NCBI GenBank assembly: GCA_945910005.1
Contig: OX246743.1
Span: forward strand, 12,754,587-12,818,586
Direction: 5' to 3'
Length of the DNA: 64,000 bases
Source: Isoperla grammatica
Lineage: Eukaryota; Arthropoda; Insecta; Plecoptera; Perlodidae
Numbering within the stretch: the first letter of the stretch is position 1; every line of letters starts with the position of its first letter. Positions 37,329 to 48,809 of this stretch are shown here, piece by piece. Made by a program: the position numbers and the translations under genes. The notes beneath the pieces are model-generated. The model saw nothing but the letters and a program-made list of their open reading frames with translations, did no database searches and had not been told where the DNA came from.

Positions 37329-37460
37329 GATCAGATCATATTCTTGGATATTTTTTAAATCCAATGAAAGCCTCTTTTTGGAAATCTATCTATATTTGGA
37401 GTTACAATTACACTAAGAATGAATAGAGATACAATGAGATTCATACCTGCATACATTGAG
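37329..37460 (+). repeat. Truncated spacer, copy 12 (5' end of module 1 only)
   Basis: The first 132 bp of the spacer are kept, from the standard left junction through catattcttgg to gcatacattgag, then the sequence breaks. Both tRNA-like parts are missing. The next bases, ggctctacatt (37461-37471), mix a satellite-like ggctct with an acatt that copies the adjacent spacer end, before ordinary satellite resumes. This is the only incomplete spacer in the window. Confidence 0.93.
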
Positions 37461-40400
37461 GGCTCTACATTGGCTCTCGTCACACCGCCATACTTGCGGC
37501 CCTCTTTGCAATCCAAGCGCTTTACAATCTCCCTAGTGTTGCTCTCGTCATTTCGTTAGACTTGCGGCCCTCTTTGCAATCCAAGCGCCTTACAATCTCC
37601 CTGATGTGGCTCTCGTCACACCACCATACTCGCGGCCCTCTTTGCAATCAGAGCGCCTAACAATCGTCTTACAATCTCCCCAATGTGGCTCTCGGCACTC
37701 AACCATACTTGCGGCCCTCTTTGCAATCCAAGCGCCTTTCAATCTCCCCAATATGGCTCTCGTCACTCCACCATACGTGCGGCCCTCTTTGCAATCAAGA
37801 CGCCTAACAATCTCCCCAATGTGGCTCTCAGCACTCCACCATACTTGCGGCCCTCTTTGCAATCCAAGTGCCTAACATCTCCCCAATGTGGCTCTCGCCA
37901 CTCCGCCATACTTGCGGCCCTCTTTGCAATACAAGCGCCTTACAATCTCCCCAATATGGCTCTCGTCACTCCACCATACTTGCGGCCCTCTTTGCAATCA
38001 AAACGCCTAACAATCTCCCCAATGTGGCTCTCGGCACTCCACCATACTTGCGGCCCTCTTTGCAATCCAAGTGCCTAACATCTCCCCAATGTGGCTCTCG
38101 CCACTCCGCCATACTCGCGGCCCTCTTTTGCAATCTAAGCGCCTAACAATCTCCCCAATGTGTCTCTATTCACTCCACAATACTTGCGGCCCTCTTTGCA
38201 ATCAGAGCGCCTAATTATCTCCCCGATGCGGCTCTCGCCACTCCGTCATACTTGCGGCCCTCTTTGCAATCAAAGCGCCTAACAATCTCCCCAGTGGGGC
38301 TCTCACCACTCCGTCATACTTGCGGCCCTCTTTTCAATCCAAGCGTCTAACAATCTTCCCAGTGTTGCTCTCGCCACTCCGTCATTCTTGCGGCCCAATT
38401 GCAATCCAAGCGCCTTACAATCTCCCCAATGCTGCTCTCGTCACTCCACTATACCTGCGGCCCTCTTTGCAATCCAAGCGCCTTACAAACTCCCCAATGT
38501 GGCTCTCGTCACTCCGTCATACTTGCGGCCCTCTTTGCAATCCAAGCGCCTTACAAACTCCCCAATGTGTCTCTCGTCACTCCGTCATACTTGCGGCCCT
38601 TTTTGCAATCCAAGCGCCTAACAATCTCCCCAATGTGGCTCTCACCACTCCACCATACTTGCGGCCCTCTTTGCAATCCAAGTGCCTAACATCTCCCTTA
38701 TGTGGCTCTCGCCACTTCGTCATACTTGCTGCCCTCTTTGCAATCCAAGCGCCTTGCAATCTCCCCAATGTGGCTCTCGTCACTCCGTCATACTTGCGGC
38801 CCTCTTTGCAATCCAAGCGCCTTGCAATCTCCCCAATGTGGCTCTCGTCACACCGCCATACTTGCGGCCCTCTTTGCAATCAAACCGCCTAACAATCTCC
38901 CCGATGTGGGCTCTCGCCACTCCGTCATACTTTCGGCCCTCTTTGCAATCCAAGCGCCTAACAATCTTCCCAATGTGGCTCTCGTCACACCACCATACTT
39001 GCGGCCCTCTTTGCAATCGAAGTGCCTCATTTCTCCCTTATGTGGCTCTCGCCACTCCGCCATACTTGCGGCCCTCTTTGTAATCCAAGCGCCTAACAAT
39101 CTCCCTAATGTGGCTCTCGCCACTCCGTCATACTTGCGGCCCTCTTTGCAATCCAAGCGCCTATTAATCTCCCCAATGTGGCTCTCGTCACTCCACTATA
39201 CTTGCGGCCCTCTTTGCAATCCAAGCGCCTAACAATCTTCCCAATGTGGCTCTCATCACTTTGCCATACTTGCGGCCCTCTTTGCCATCCAAGCGCCTAA
39301 CAATCTCCCCAATGTGGCTCTTGTCACTCGGTCATACTTGCGGCCCCCTTTGCAATCCAAGCGCCTTACAGTCTCCCCAATGTGGCTCTCGTCACACCGC
39401 CATACTTGCGGCCATCTTTGCAATCCAAGCGCTTAACAATCTCCCGAGTGTTGCTCTCGTCATTTCGTTAGACTTGCGGCCCTCTTTGCAATCCAAGCGC
39501 CTTACAATCTCCCCAATGTGGCTCTCGTTACACCGTCATACTTGCGGCCCTCTTTGCAATCCAAGAGCCTCACAATCTCCCCAAGGTGGCACTTTCACTC
39601 CGTCACTCTTGCGGCCCTCTCTGCAATCCAAGCGCCTTACAATCTCCCCAATGTGGCTCTCGTCACACCGCAATACTCGCGGCCCTCTTTGCAATCAGAG
39701 CGCCTAACAATCGCCTTACAATCTCCGCAATGTGGCTCTCGGCACTCCACCATACTTGCGGCCCTCTTTGCAATCCAAGCGCCTTACAATCTCCCCAATA
39801 TGGCTCTCGTCACTCCACCATACGTGCGGCCCTCTTTGCAATCAAGACGCCTAACAATGACCCCAATGTGGCTCTCGGCACTCCACCATACTTGCGGCCC
39901 TCTTTGCAATCCAAGTGCCTAACTGGCTCTCGCCACTTCACCATACCTGCGGCCCTCTTTGCAATCCAAGTGCCTTACAATCTCCCTAATGTGGCTCTCG
40001 CCACTCCGTCATACTTGCGGCCCTCTTTTTAATCCAAGCGTCTAACAATCTCCCCAATGTGGCTCTCGTCACTCCACCATACTTGCGGCCCTCTTTGCAA
40101 TCAAAACGCCTAACAATCTCCCCAATGTGGCTCTCGGCACTCCACCATACTTGCGGCCCTCTTTACAATCCAAGTGCCTTAAATCTCCCCAATGTGGCTC
40201 TCGCCACTCCGCCATACTTGCGGCCCTCTTTTGCAATCCAAGCGCCTAATAATCTCCCCAATGTCTCTCTAGTCACTCCACCATACTTGCGGCCCTCTTT
40301 GCAATCAGAGCGCCTAACAATATCCCCAATGTGGCTCTCGTCACTCACCATACTTGCGGCCCTCTTTGCAATCCAAGCGCCTTACAATCTCCCCAATGTG

Positions 40401-40766
40401 GCTCTCGTCACACCGCCATACTTGCGGCCCTCTTTGCAATCCAAGCGCCTTACAATGTCCCCAATGTGGCTCTCGTCACACCGCCATACTTGCGGCCCTC
40501 TTTGCAATCCAAGCGCCTAACAATCTCTCCAATGTGGCTCTCGCCACTCCGTCATACTTGCGGCCCTCTTTGCAATCCAAGCGCCTTGCAATCTCCCCAA
40601 TGTGGCTCTCGTCACACTGCCATACTTGCGGCCCTCTTTGCAATCAAAACGCCTAACAATCTCCCCGATGTGGGCTCTCGCCACTCCGCCATTCTTGCGG
40701 CCCTCTTTGCAATCCAAGCGCCTAACAATCTCCCCAATGTGGCTCTCGTCACACCTTCATACTTGA
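37461..40766 (+). repeat. 68-bp satellite array, block 12
   Basis: About 48.5 monomers. It starts at the broken spacer with a cgctttacaatctccctagtg monomer and the gtcatttcgttagac marker at 37547-37561. Monomers with aatatggctc and aatcaagacgcc follow. A junction cggcccaattgcaatcc near 38393-38409 marks the left limit of the triplicated HOR that starts at about 38401. A second gtcatttcgttagac is at 39459-39473, and a short composite monomer gcctaactggctctcgcc is near 39918. No gene is present. Confidence 0.97.
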
Positions 40767-43740
40767 GATCAGATCATATTCTTGGATATTTTTTAAATCC
40801 AATGAAAGCCTCTTTTTGGAAATCTATCTATATTTGGAGTTACAATTACACTAAGAATAAATAGAGATACAATGAGATTCATACCTGCATACATTGAGAG
40901 CAGTGTGTTATTTACCAGTGTAAGCGAGGCTATTTTTATCGGCTGGCACGGCGTACGCAGTAACGTCGTAGCTTCGAATACTTGAGGTCTGGGGTTCAAA
41001 ACCCATTACCCCCAATTTTTTTTTTCCACCTATTTCACACATTTATATCATTTATATCTCAATTTGCGGTGGTTTTATTATCAGATCGTATTCTCATGGA
41101 TATTTTTTAAATCCAATGAAACCTTCTGTTCGTAAATCCATATATGTTTCGTTACATGCATACATTGAGAGCCGTGTGTTATCTATACCAGTCCAAGCGA
41201 TCCAACTTCCATCGTGAGGCATGGCGTACGCGGTAGCGTCGTGGACTAGTGTTTTAGAGGTCCGGGGTTCGAGACCCGTTACCACCACGATTTTTTTCTT
41301 CCATATTCAGAGCAGCAAAGTTGAGAAGGGTTTACTAAGGGGAAATTATTTTTTCAAGCGCTCGTAGCTAAAAAATGTGTGGTTCAAATTTGTTTCTGTA
41401 TTTTTTTAATTATTTTTGCGTTAATTATCTTGACAATAAAACGCCTAACAATCTACCCAATGTGGCTCTCGTCACACCGTCATACCTGCGGCCCTCTTTG
41501 CAATTAAAACGCCTAACAATCTCCCCAATGTGGCTCTCGTCACATCTTCATACTTGCGGCCCTCTTTTAAATCCAAGCGCCTAACAATCTCCCCGATGTG
41601 GCTCTCGTCACTCCGCCATACTTGCGGCCCTCTTTGCAATCCAAGCGCCTAACAATCTCGCCACTTCGCCATTCTTGCGGCCCTCTTTTTAATCCAAGCG
41701 TCTAACAATCTCCCCAATGTGGCTCTCGTCACTCCACCATACTTGCGGCCCTCTTTGCAATCAAAACGCCTAACTATCTCCCCAATGTGGCTTTCGGCAT
41801 TCCATCATACTTGCGGCCCTCTTTACAATCCAAGTGCTTTAAATCTCCCAAATGTGGTTCTCGCCACTCCGCCATACTTGCGGCCCTCTTTTGCAATCCA
41901 AGCTCCTAACAATCTCCCCAATGTCTCTCTCGTCACTCCACCATACTTGCGGCCCTTTTTGCAATCAGAGCGCCTCATTATCGCCCCGATGCGGCTCTCG
42001 CCACTTCGTCATACTTGCGGCCCTCTTTGCAATCCAAGCGCCTAACAATCTCCCCAATGTGGCTCTCGTCACTCCACCATACTTGCGGCCCTCTTTGCAA
42101 TCCAAGCGCCTAACAAACTCCCCAATGTGGATCTCGTCACTCCGTCATACTTGCGGCCCTCTTTTGCAATCCAAGCGCCTAACAATCTCCCCAATGTCTC
42201 TCTCGTCACTCCACCATACTTGCGGCCCTTTTTGCAATCAGAGCGCCTCATTATCGCCCCAATGCGGCTCTCGCCACTCCGTCATACTTGCGGCCCTCTT
42301 TGCAATCCAAGCGCCTAACAATCTCCCCAATGTGGCTCTCGTCACTCCGCCATACTTGCGGCCCTCTTTTGCAATCCAAGCGCCTAACAATCTCCCCAAT
42401 GTCTCTCTCGTCACTCCACCATACTTGCGGCCCTTTTTGCAATCAGAGCGCCTCATTATCTCCCCGATGCGGCTCTCGCCACTCCGTCATACTTGCGGCC
42501 CTCTTTGCAATCCAAGTGCCTAACAATCTCCCCAATGTGGCTCTCGTCACTCAACCATACTTGCGGCCCTCTTTGCAATCCAAGCGCCTTACCATTTCCC
42601 CAATGTGGCTCTCGTCACACCGCCATACTTGCGGCCCTCTTTGCAATCCAAGCGCTTTACAATCTCCCTAGTGTTGCTCTCGTCATTTCGTTAGACTTGC
42701 GGCCCTCTTTGCAATCCAAGCGCCTAACAATCTCCCCAATGTGGCTCTCGTCACACCGTCATACTTGCGGCCCTCTTTGCAATCCAAGAGCCTCACAATC
42801 TCCCCAAGGTGGCACTTTCACTCCGTCACTCTTGCGGCCCTCTTTGCAATCCAAGCGCCTTACAATCTCCCTAATGTGGCTCTCGTCACACCGCCATACT
42901 CGCGGCCCTCTTTGCAATCAGAGCGCTCAACAATCGCCTTACAATCTCCCCAATGTGGCTCTCGGCACTCCACCATACTTGCGGCCCTCTTTGCAATCCA
43001 AGCGCCTTACAAACTCCCCAATGTGGCTCTCGTCACTCCGTCATACTTGCGGCCCTCTTTGCAATCCAAGCGCCTTACAAACTCCACAATGTGTCTCTCG
43101 TCACTCCGTCATACTTGCGGCCCTCTTTGCAATCCAAGCGCCTAACAATCTCCCCAATGTGGCTCTCACCACTCCACCATACTGGCGGCCCTCTTTGCAA
43201 TCCAAGTGCCTAACATCTCCCTAATGTGGTTCTCGCCACTTCGCCATACTTGCGGCCCTCTTTGCAATCCAAGCGCCTAACAATCTCCCCAGTGGGGCTC
43301 TCACCACTCCGTCATACTTGCGGCCCTCTTTTCAATCCAAGCGTCTAACAATCTCCCCAGTGTTGCCCTCGCCACTCCGTCATACTTGCGGCCCTCTTTG
43401 CAATCCAAGCGCCTAACAATCTCCCCAATGTGGCTCTCGTCACTCCACCATACCTGCGGCCCTCTTTGCAATCCAAGCGCCTTACAAACTCCCCAATGTG
43501 GCTCTCGTCACTCCGTCATACTTGCGGCCCTCTTTGCAATCCAAGCGCCTTACAAACTCCCCAATGTGGCTCTCGCCACTCTGCCATACTTGCGGCCCTC
43601 TTTTGCAATCCAAGCTCCTAACAATCTCCCCAATGTCTCTCTCGTCACTCCACCATACTTGCGACCCTTTTTGCAATCAGAGCGCCTCATTATCGCCCCG
43701 ATGCGGCTCTCGCCACTCCGTCATACTTGCGGCCCTCTTT
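38401..43740 (+). repeat. Triplicated HOR, copy A (5340 bp)
   Basis: This segment aligns base for base with 43741 onward at an offset of exactly 5340, including spacer copy 13. Differences seen by eye are few: 38729 (ttgctg/ttgcag), 38934 (actttcgg/acttgcgg), 39163 (cctattaat/cctaacaat), 39670 (cgcaat/cgccat), 39946 (ccatacctgc/ccataaatgc) and 42111 (cctaac/ccttac). Confidence 0.9.
40767..41437 (+). repeat. Dimeric tRNA-related SINE-like spacer, copy 13
   Basis: Complete copy. The left junction is acttgagatcag rather than acttgcgatcag. Private to copies 13 and 14 are ggctatttttatcgg, gcggtggtttt, ccagtccaag and aaaaaatgtgtgg. The right half is subtype I but carries gcatacattgag. The second A box is at 41222-41233 and the B box at 41266-41276. 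Confidence 0.93.
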
Positions 43741-46106
43741 GCAATCCAAGCGCCTAACAATCTCCCCAATGCTGCTCTCGTCACTCCACCATACCTGCGG
43801 CCCTCTTTGCAATCCAAGCGCCTTACAAACTCCCTAATGTGGCTCTCGTCACTCCGTCATACTTGCGGCCCTCTTTGCAATCCAAGCGCCTTACAAACTC
43901 CCCAATGTGTCTCTCGTCACTCCGTCATACTTGCGGCCCTTTTTGCAATCCAAGCGCCTAACAATCTCCCCAATGTGGCTCTCACCACTCCACCATACTT
44001 GCGGCCCTCTTTGCAATCCAAGTGCCTAACATCTCCCTTATGTGGCTCTCGCCACTTCGTCATACTTGCAGCCCTCTTTGCAATCCAAGCGCCTTGCAAT
44101 CTCCCCAATGTGGCTCTCGTCACTCCGTCATACTTGCGGCCCTCTTTGCAATCCAAGCGCCTTGCAATCTCCCCAATGTGGCTCTCGTCACACCGCCATA
44201 CTTGCGGCCCTCTTTGCAATCAAACCGCCTAACAATCTCCCCGATGTGGGCTCTCGCCACTCCGTCATACTTGCGGCCCTCTTTGCAATCCAAGCGCCTA
44301 ACAATCTTCCCAATGTGGCTCTCGTCACACCACCATACTTGCGGCCCTCTTTGCAATCGAAGTGCCTCATTTCTCCCTTATGTGGCTCTCGCCACTCCGC
44401 CATACTTGCGGCCCTCTTTGTAATCCAAGCGCCTAACAATCTCCCTAATGTGGCTCTCGCCACTCCGTCATACTTGCGGCCCTCTTTGCAATCCAAGCGC
44501 CTAACAATCTCCCCAATGTGGCTCTCGTCACTCCACTATACTTGCGGCCCTCTTTGCAATCCAAGCGCCTAACAATCTTCCCAATGTGGCTCTCATCACT
44601 TTGCCATACTTGCGGCCCTCTTTGCCATCCAAGCGCCTAACAATCTCCCCAATGTGGCTCTTGTCACTCGGTCATACTTGCGGCCCCCTTTGCAATCCAA
44701 GCGCCTTACAATCTCCCCAATGTGGCTCTCGTCACACCGCCATACTTGCGGCCATCTTTGCAATCCAAGCGCTTAACAATCTCCCGAGTGTTGCTCTCGT
44801 CATTTCGTTAGACTTGCGGCCCTCTTTGCAATCCAAGCGCCTTACAATCTCCCCAATGTGGCTCTCGTTACACCGTCATACTTGCGGCCCTCTTTGCAAT
44901 CCAAGAGCCTCACAATCTCCCCAAGGTGGCACTTTCACTCCGTCACTCTTGCGGCCCTCTCTGCAATCCAAGCGCCTTACAATCTCCCCAATGTGGCTCT
45001 CGTCACACCGCCATACTCGCGGCCCTCTTTGCAATCAGAGCGCCTAACAATCGCCTTACAATCTCCGCAATGTGGCTCTCGGCACTCCACCATACTTGCG
45101 GCCCTCTTTGCAATCCAAGCGCCTTACAATCTCCCCAATATGGCTCTCGTCACTCCACCATACGTGCGGCCCTCTTTGCAATCAAGACGCCTAACAATAT
45201 CCCCAATGTGGCTCTCGGCACTCCACCATACTTGCGGCCCTCTTTGCAATCCAAGTGCCTAACTGGCTCTCGCCACTTCACCATAAATGCGGCCCTCTTT
45301 GCAATCCAAGTGCCTTACAATCTCCCTAATGTGGCTCTCGCCACTCCGTCATACTTGCGGCCCTCTTTTTAATCCAAGCGTCTAACAATCTCCCCAATGT
45401 GGCTCTCGTCACTCCACCATACTTGCGGCCCTCTTTGCAATCAAAACGCCTAACAATCTCCCCAATGTGGCTCTCGGCACTCCACCATACTTGCGGCCCT
45501 CTTTACAATCCAAGTGCCTTAAATCTCCCCAATGTGGCTCTCGCCACTCCGCCATACTTGCGGCCCTCTTTTGCAATCCAAGCGCCTAATAATCTCCCCA
45601 ATGTCTCTCTAGTCACTCCACCATACTTGCGGCCCTCTTTGCAATCAGAGCGCCTAACAATATCCCCAATGTGGCTCTCGTCACTCACCATACTTGCGGC
45701 CCTCTTTGCAATCCAAGCGCCTTACAATCTCCCCAATGTGGCTCTCGTCACACCGCCATACTTGCGGCCCTCTTTGAAATCCAAGCGCCTTACAATGTCC
45801 CCAATGTGGCTCTCGTCACACCGCCATACTTGCGGCCCTCTTTGCAATCCAAGCGCCTAACAATCTCTCCAATGTGGCTCTCGCCACTCCGTCATACTTG
45901 CGGCCCTCTTTGCAATCCAAGCGCCTTGCAATCTCCCCAATGTGGCTCTCGTCACACTGCCATACTTGCGGCCCTCTTTGCAATCAAAACGCCTAACAAT
46001 CTCCCCGATGTGGGCTCTCGCCACTCCGCCATTCTTGCGGCCCTCTTTGCAATCCAAGCGCCTAACAATCTCCCCAATGTGGCTCTCGTCACACCTTCAT
46101 ACTTGA
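41438..46106 (+). repeat. 68-bp satellite array, block 13
   Basis: About 68.5 monomers spanning the right part of HOR copy A and the left part of copy B. It holds three rounds of a local pattern around aatgtctctctcgtc followed by agagcgcctcattatcgcccc or ctcccc near 41925, 42195 and 42400. The gtcatttcgttagac marker is at 42682-42696 and 44799-44813. No gene is present. Confidence 0.97.
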
Positions 46107-48809
46107 GATCAGATCATATTCTTGGATATTTTTTAAATCCAATGAAAGCCTCTTTTTGGAAATCTATCTATATTTGGAGTTACAATTACACTAAGAATAA
46201 ATAGAGATACAATGAGATTCATACCTGCATACATTGAGAGCAGTGTGTTATTTACCAGTGTAAGCGAGGCTATTTTTATCGGCTGGCACGGCGTACGCAG
46301 TAACGTCGTAGCTTCGAATACTTGAGGTCTGGGGTTCAAAACCCATTACCCCCAATTTTTTTTTTCCACCTATTTCACACATTTATATCATTTATATCTC
46401 AATTTGCGGTGGTTTTATTATCAGATCGTATTCTCATGGATATTTTTTAAATCCAATGAAACCTTCTGTTCGTAAATCCATATATGTTTCGTTACATGCA
46501 TACATTGAGAGCCGTGTGTTATCTATACCAGTCCAAGCGATCCAACTTCCATCGTGAGGCATGGCGTACGCGGTAGCGTCGTGGACTAGTGTTTTAGAGG
46601 TCCGGGGTTCGAGACCCGTTACCACCACGATTTTTTTCTTCCATATTCAGAGCAGCAAAGTTGAGAAGGGTTTACTAAGGGGAAATTATTTTTTCAAGCG
46701 CTCGTAGCTAAAAAATGTGTGGTTCAAATTTGTTTCTGTATTTTTTTAATTATTTTTGCGTTAATTATCTTGACAATAAAACGCCTAACAATCTACCCAA
46801 TGTGGCTCTCGTCACACCGTCATACCTGCGGCCCTCTTTGCAATTAAAACGCCTAACAATCTCCCCAATGTGGCTCTCGTCACATCTTCATACTTGCGGC
46901 CCTCTTTTAAATCCAAGCGCCTAACAATCTCCCCGATGTGGCTCTCGTCACTCCGCCATACTTGCGGCCCTCTTTGCAATCCAAGCGCCTAACAATCTCG
47001 CCACTTCGCCATTCTTGCGGCCCTCTTTTTAATCCAAGCGTCTAACAATCTCCCCAATGTGGCTCTCGTCACTCCACCATACTTGCGGCCCTCTTTGCAA
47101 TCAAAACGCCTAACTATCTCCCCAATGTGGCTTTCGGCATTCCATCATACTTGCGGCCCTCTTTACAATCCAAGTGCTTTAAATCTCCCAAATGTGGTTC
47201 TCGCCACTCCGCCATACTTGCGGCCCTCTTTTGCAATCCAAGCTCCTAACAATCTCCCCAATGTCTCTCTCGTCACTCCACCATACTTGCGGCCCTTTTT
47301 GCAATCAGAGCGCCTCATTATCGCCCCGATGCGGCTCTCGCCACTTCGTCATACTTGCGGCCCTCTTTGCAATCCAAGCGCCTAACAATCTCCCCAATGT
47401 GGCTCTCGTCACTCCACCATACTTGCGGCCCTCTTTGCAATCCAAGCGCCTTACAAACTCCCCAATGTGGATCTCGTCACTCCGTCATACTTGCGGCCCT
47501 CTTTTGCAATCCAAGCGCCTAACAATCTCCCCAATGTCTCTCTCGTCACTCCACCATACTTGCGGCCCTTTTTGCAATCAGAGCGCCTCATTATCGCCCC
47601 AATGCGGCTCTCGCCACTCCGTCATACTTGCGGCCCTCTTTGCAATCCAAGCGCCTAACAATCTCCCCAATGTGGCTCTCGTCACTCCGCCATACTTGCG
47701 GCCCTCTTTTGCAATCCAAGCGCCTAACAATCTCCCCAATGTCTCTCTCGTCACTCCACCATACTTGCGGCCCTTTTTGCAATCAGAGCGCCTCATTATC
47801 TCCCCGATGCGGCTCTCGCCACTCCGTCATACTTGCGGCCCTCTTTGCAATCCAAGTGCCTAACAATCTCCCCAATGTGGCTCTCGTCACTCAACCATAC
47901 TTGCGGCCCTCTTTGCAATCCAAGCGCCTTACCATTTCCCCAATGTGGCTCTCGTCACACCGCCATACTTGCGGCCCTCTTTGCAATCCAAGCGCTTTAC
48001 AATCTCCCTAGTGTTGCTCTCGTCATTTCGTTAGACTTGCGGCCCTCTTTGCAATCCAAGCGCCTAACAATCTCCCCAATGTGGCTCTCGTCACACCGTC
48101 ATACTTGCGGCCCTCTTTGCAATCCAAGAGCCTCACAATCTCCCCAAGGTGGCACTTTCACTCCGTCACTCTTGCGGCCCTCTTTGCAATCCAAGCGCCT
48201 TACAATCTCCCTAATGTGGCTCTCGTCACACCGCCATACTCGCGGCCCTCTTTGCAATCAGAGCGCTCAACAATCGCCTTACAATCTCCCCAATGTGGCT
48301 CTCGGCACTCCACCATACTTGCGGCCCTCTTTGCAATCCAAGCGCCTTACAAACTCCCCAATGTGGCTCTCGTCACTCCGTCATACTTGCGGCCCTCTTT
48401 TCAATCCAAGCGTCTAACAATCTCCCCAGTGTTGCCCTCGCCACTCCGTCATACTTGCGGCCCTCTTTGCAATCCAAGCGCCTAACAATCTCCCCAATGT
48501 GGCTCTCGTCACTCCACCATACCTGCGGCCCTCTTTGCAATCCAAGCGCCTTACAAACTCCCCAATGTGGCTCTCGTCACTCCGTCATACTTGCGGCCCT
48601 CTTTGCAATCCAAGCGCCTTACAAACTCCCCAATGTGGCTCTCGCCACTCTGCCATACTTGCGGCCCTCTTTTGCAATCCAAGCTCCTAACAATCTCCCC
48701 AATGTCTCTCTCGTCACTCCACCATACTTGCGACCCTTTTTGCAATCAGAGCGCCTCATTATCGCCCCGATGCGGCTCTCGCCACTCCGTCATACTTGCG
48801 GCCCTCTTT
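43741..48809 (+). repeat. Triplicated HOR, copy B (5069 bp)
   Basis: Copy B matches copy A at offset 5340 until 48400, then skips 271 bp present in copy A at 43061-43331. The skip joins cggccctcttt to tcaatccaagcgtc. Past the skip, the offset from 43332 onward is 5069. Spacer copy 14 lies inside it. Confidence 0.9.
46107..46777 (+). repeat. Dimeric tRNA-related SINE-like spacer, copy 14
   Basis: By eye identical to copy 13 over its whole length, at an offset of 5340. The second A box is at 46562-46573 and the B box at 46606-46616. The identity marks the most recent large duplication in the window. Confidence 0.93.

Noticed and set aside
46434..46628. Minus-strand frame of 64 codons across module 2 of copies 13 and 14
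   Set aside because: It is open only in these two copies and overlaps the A and B boxes; chance opening is the simpler reading.
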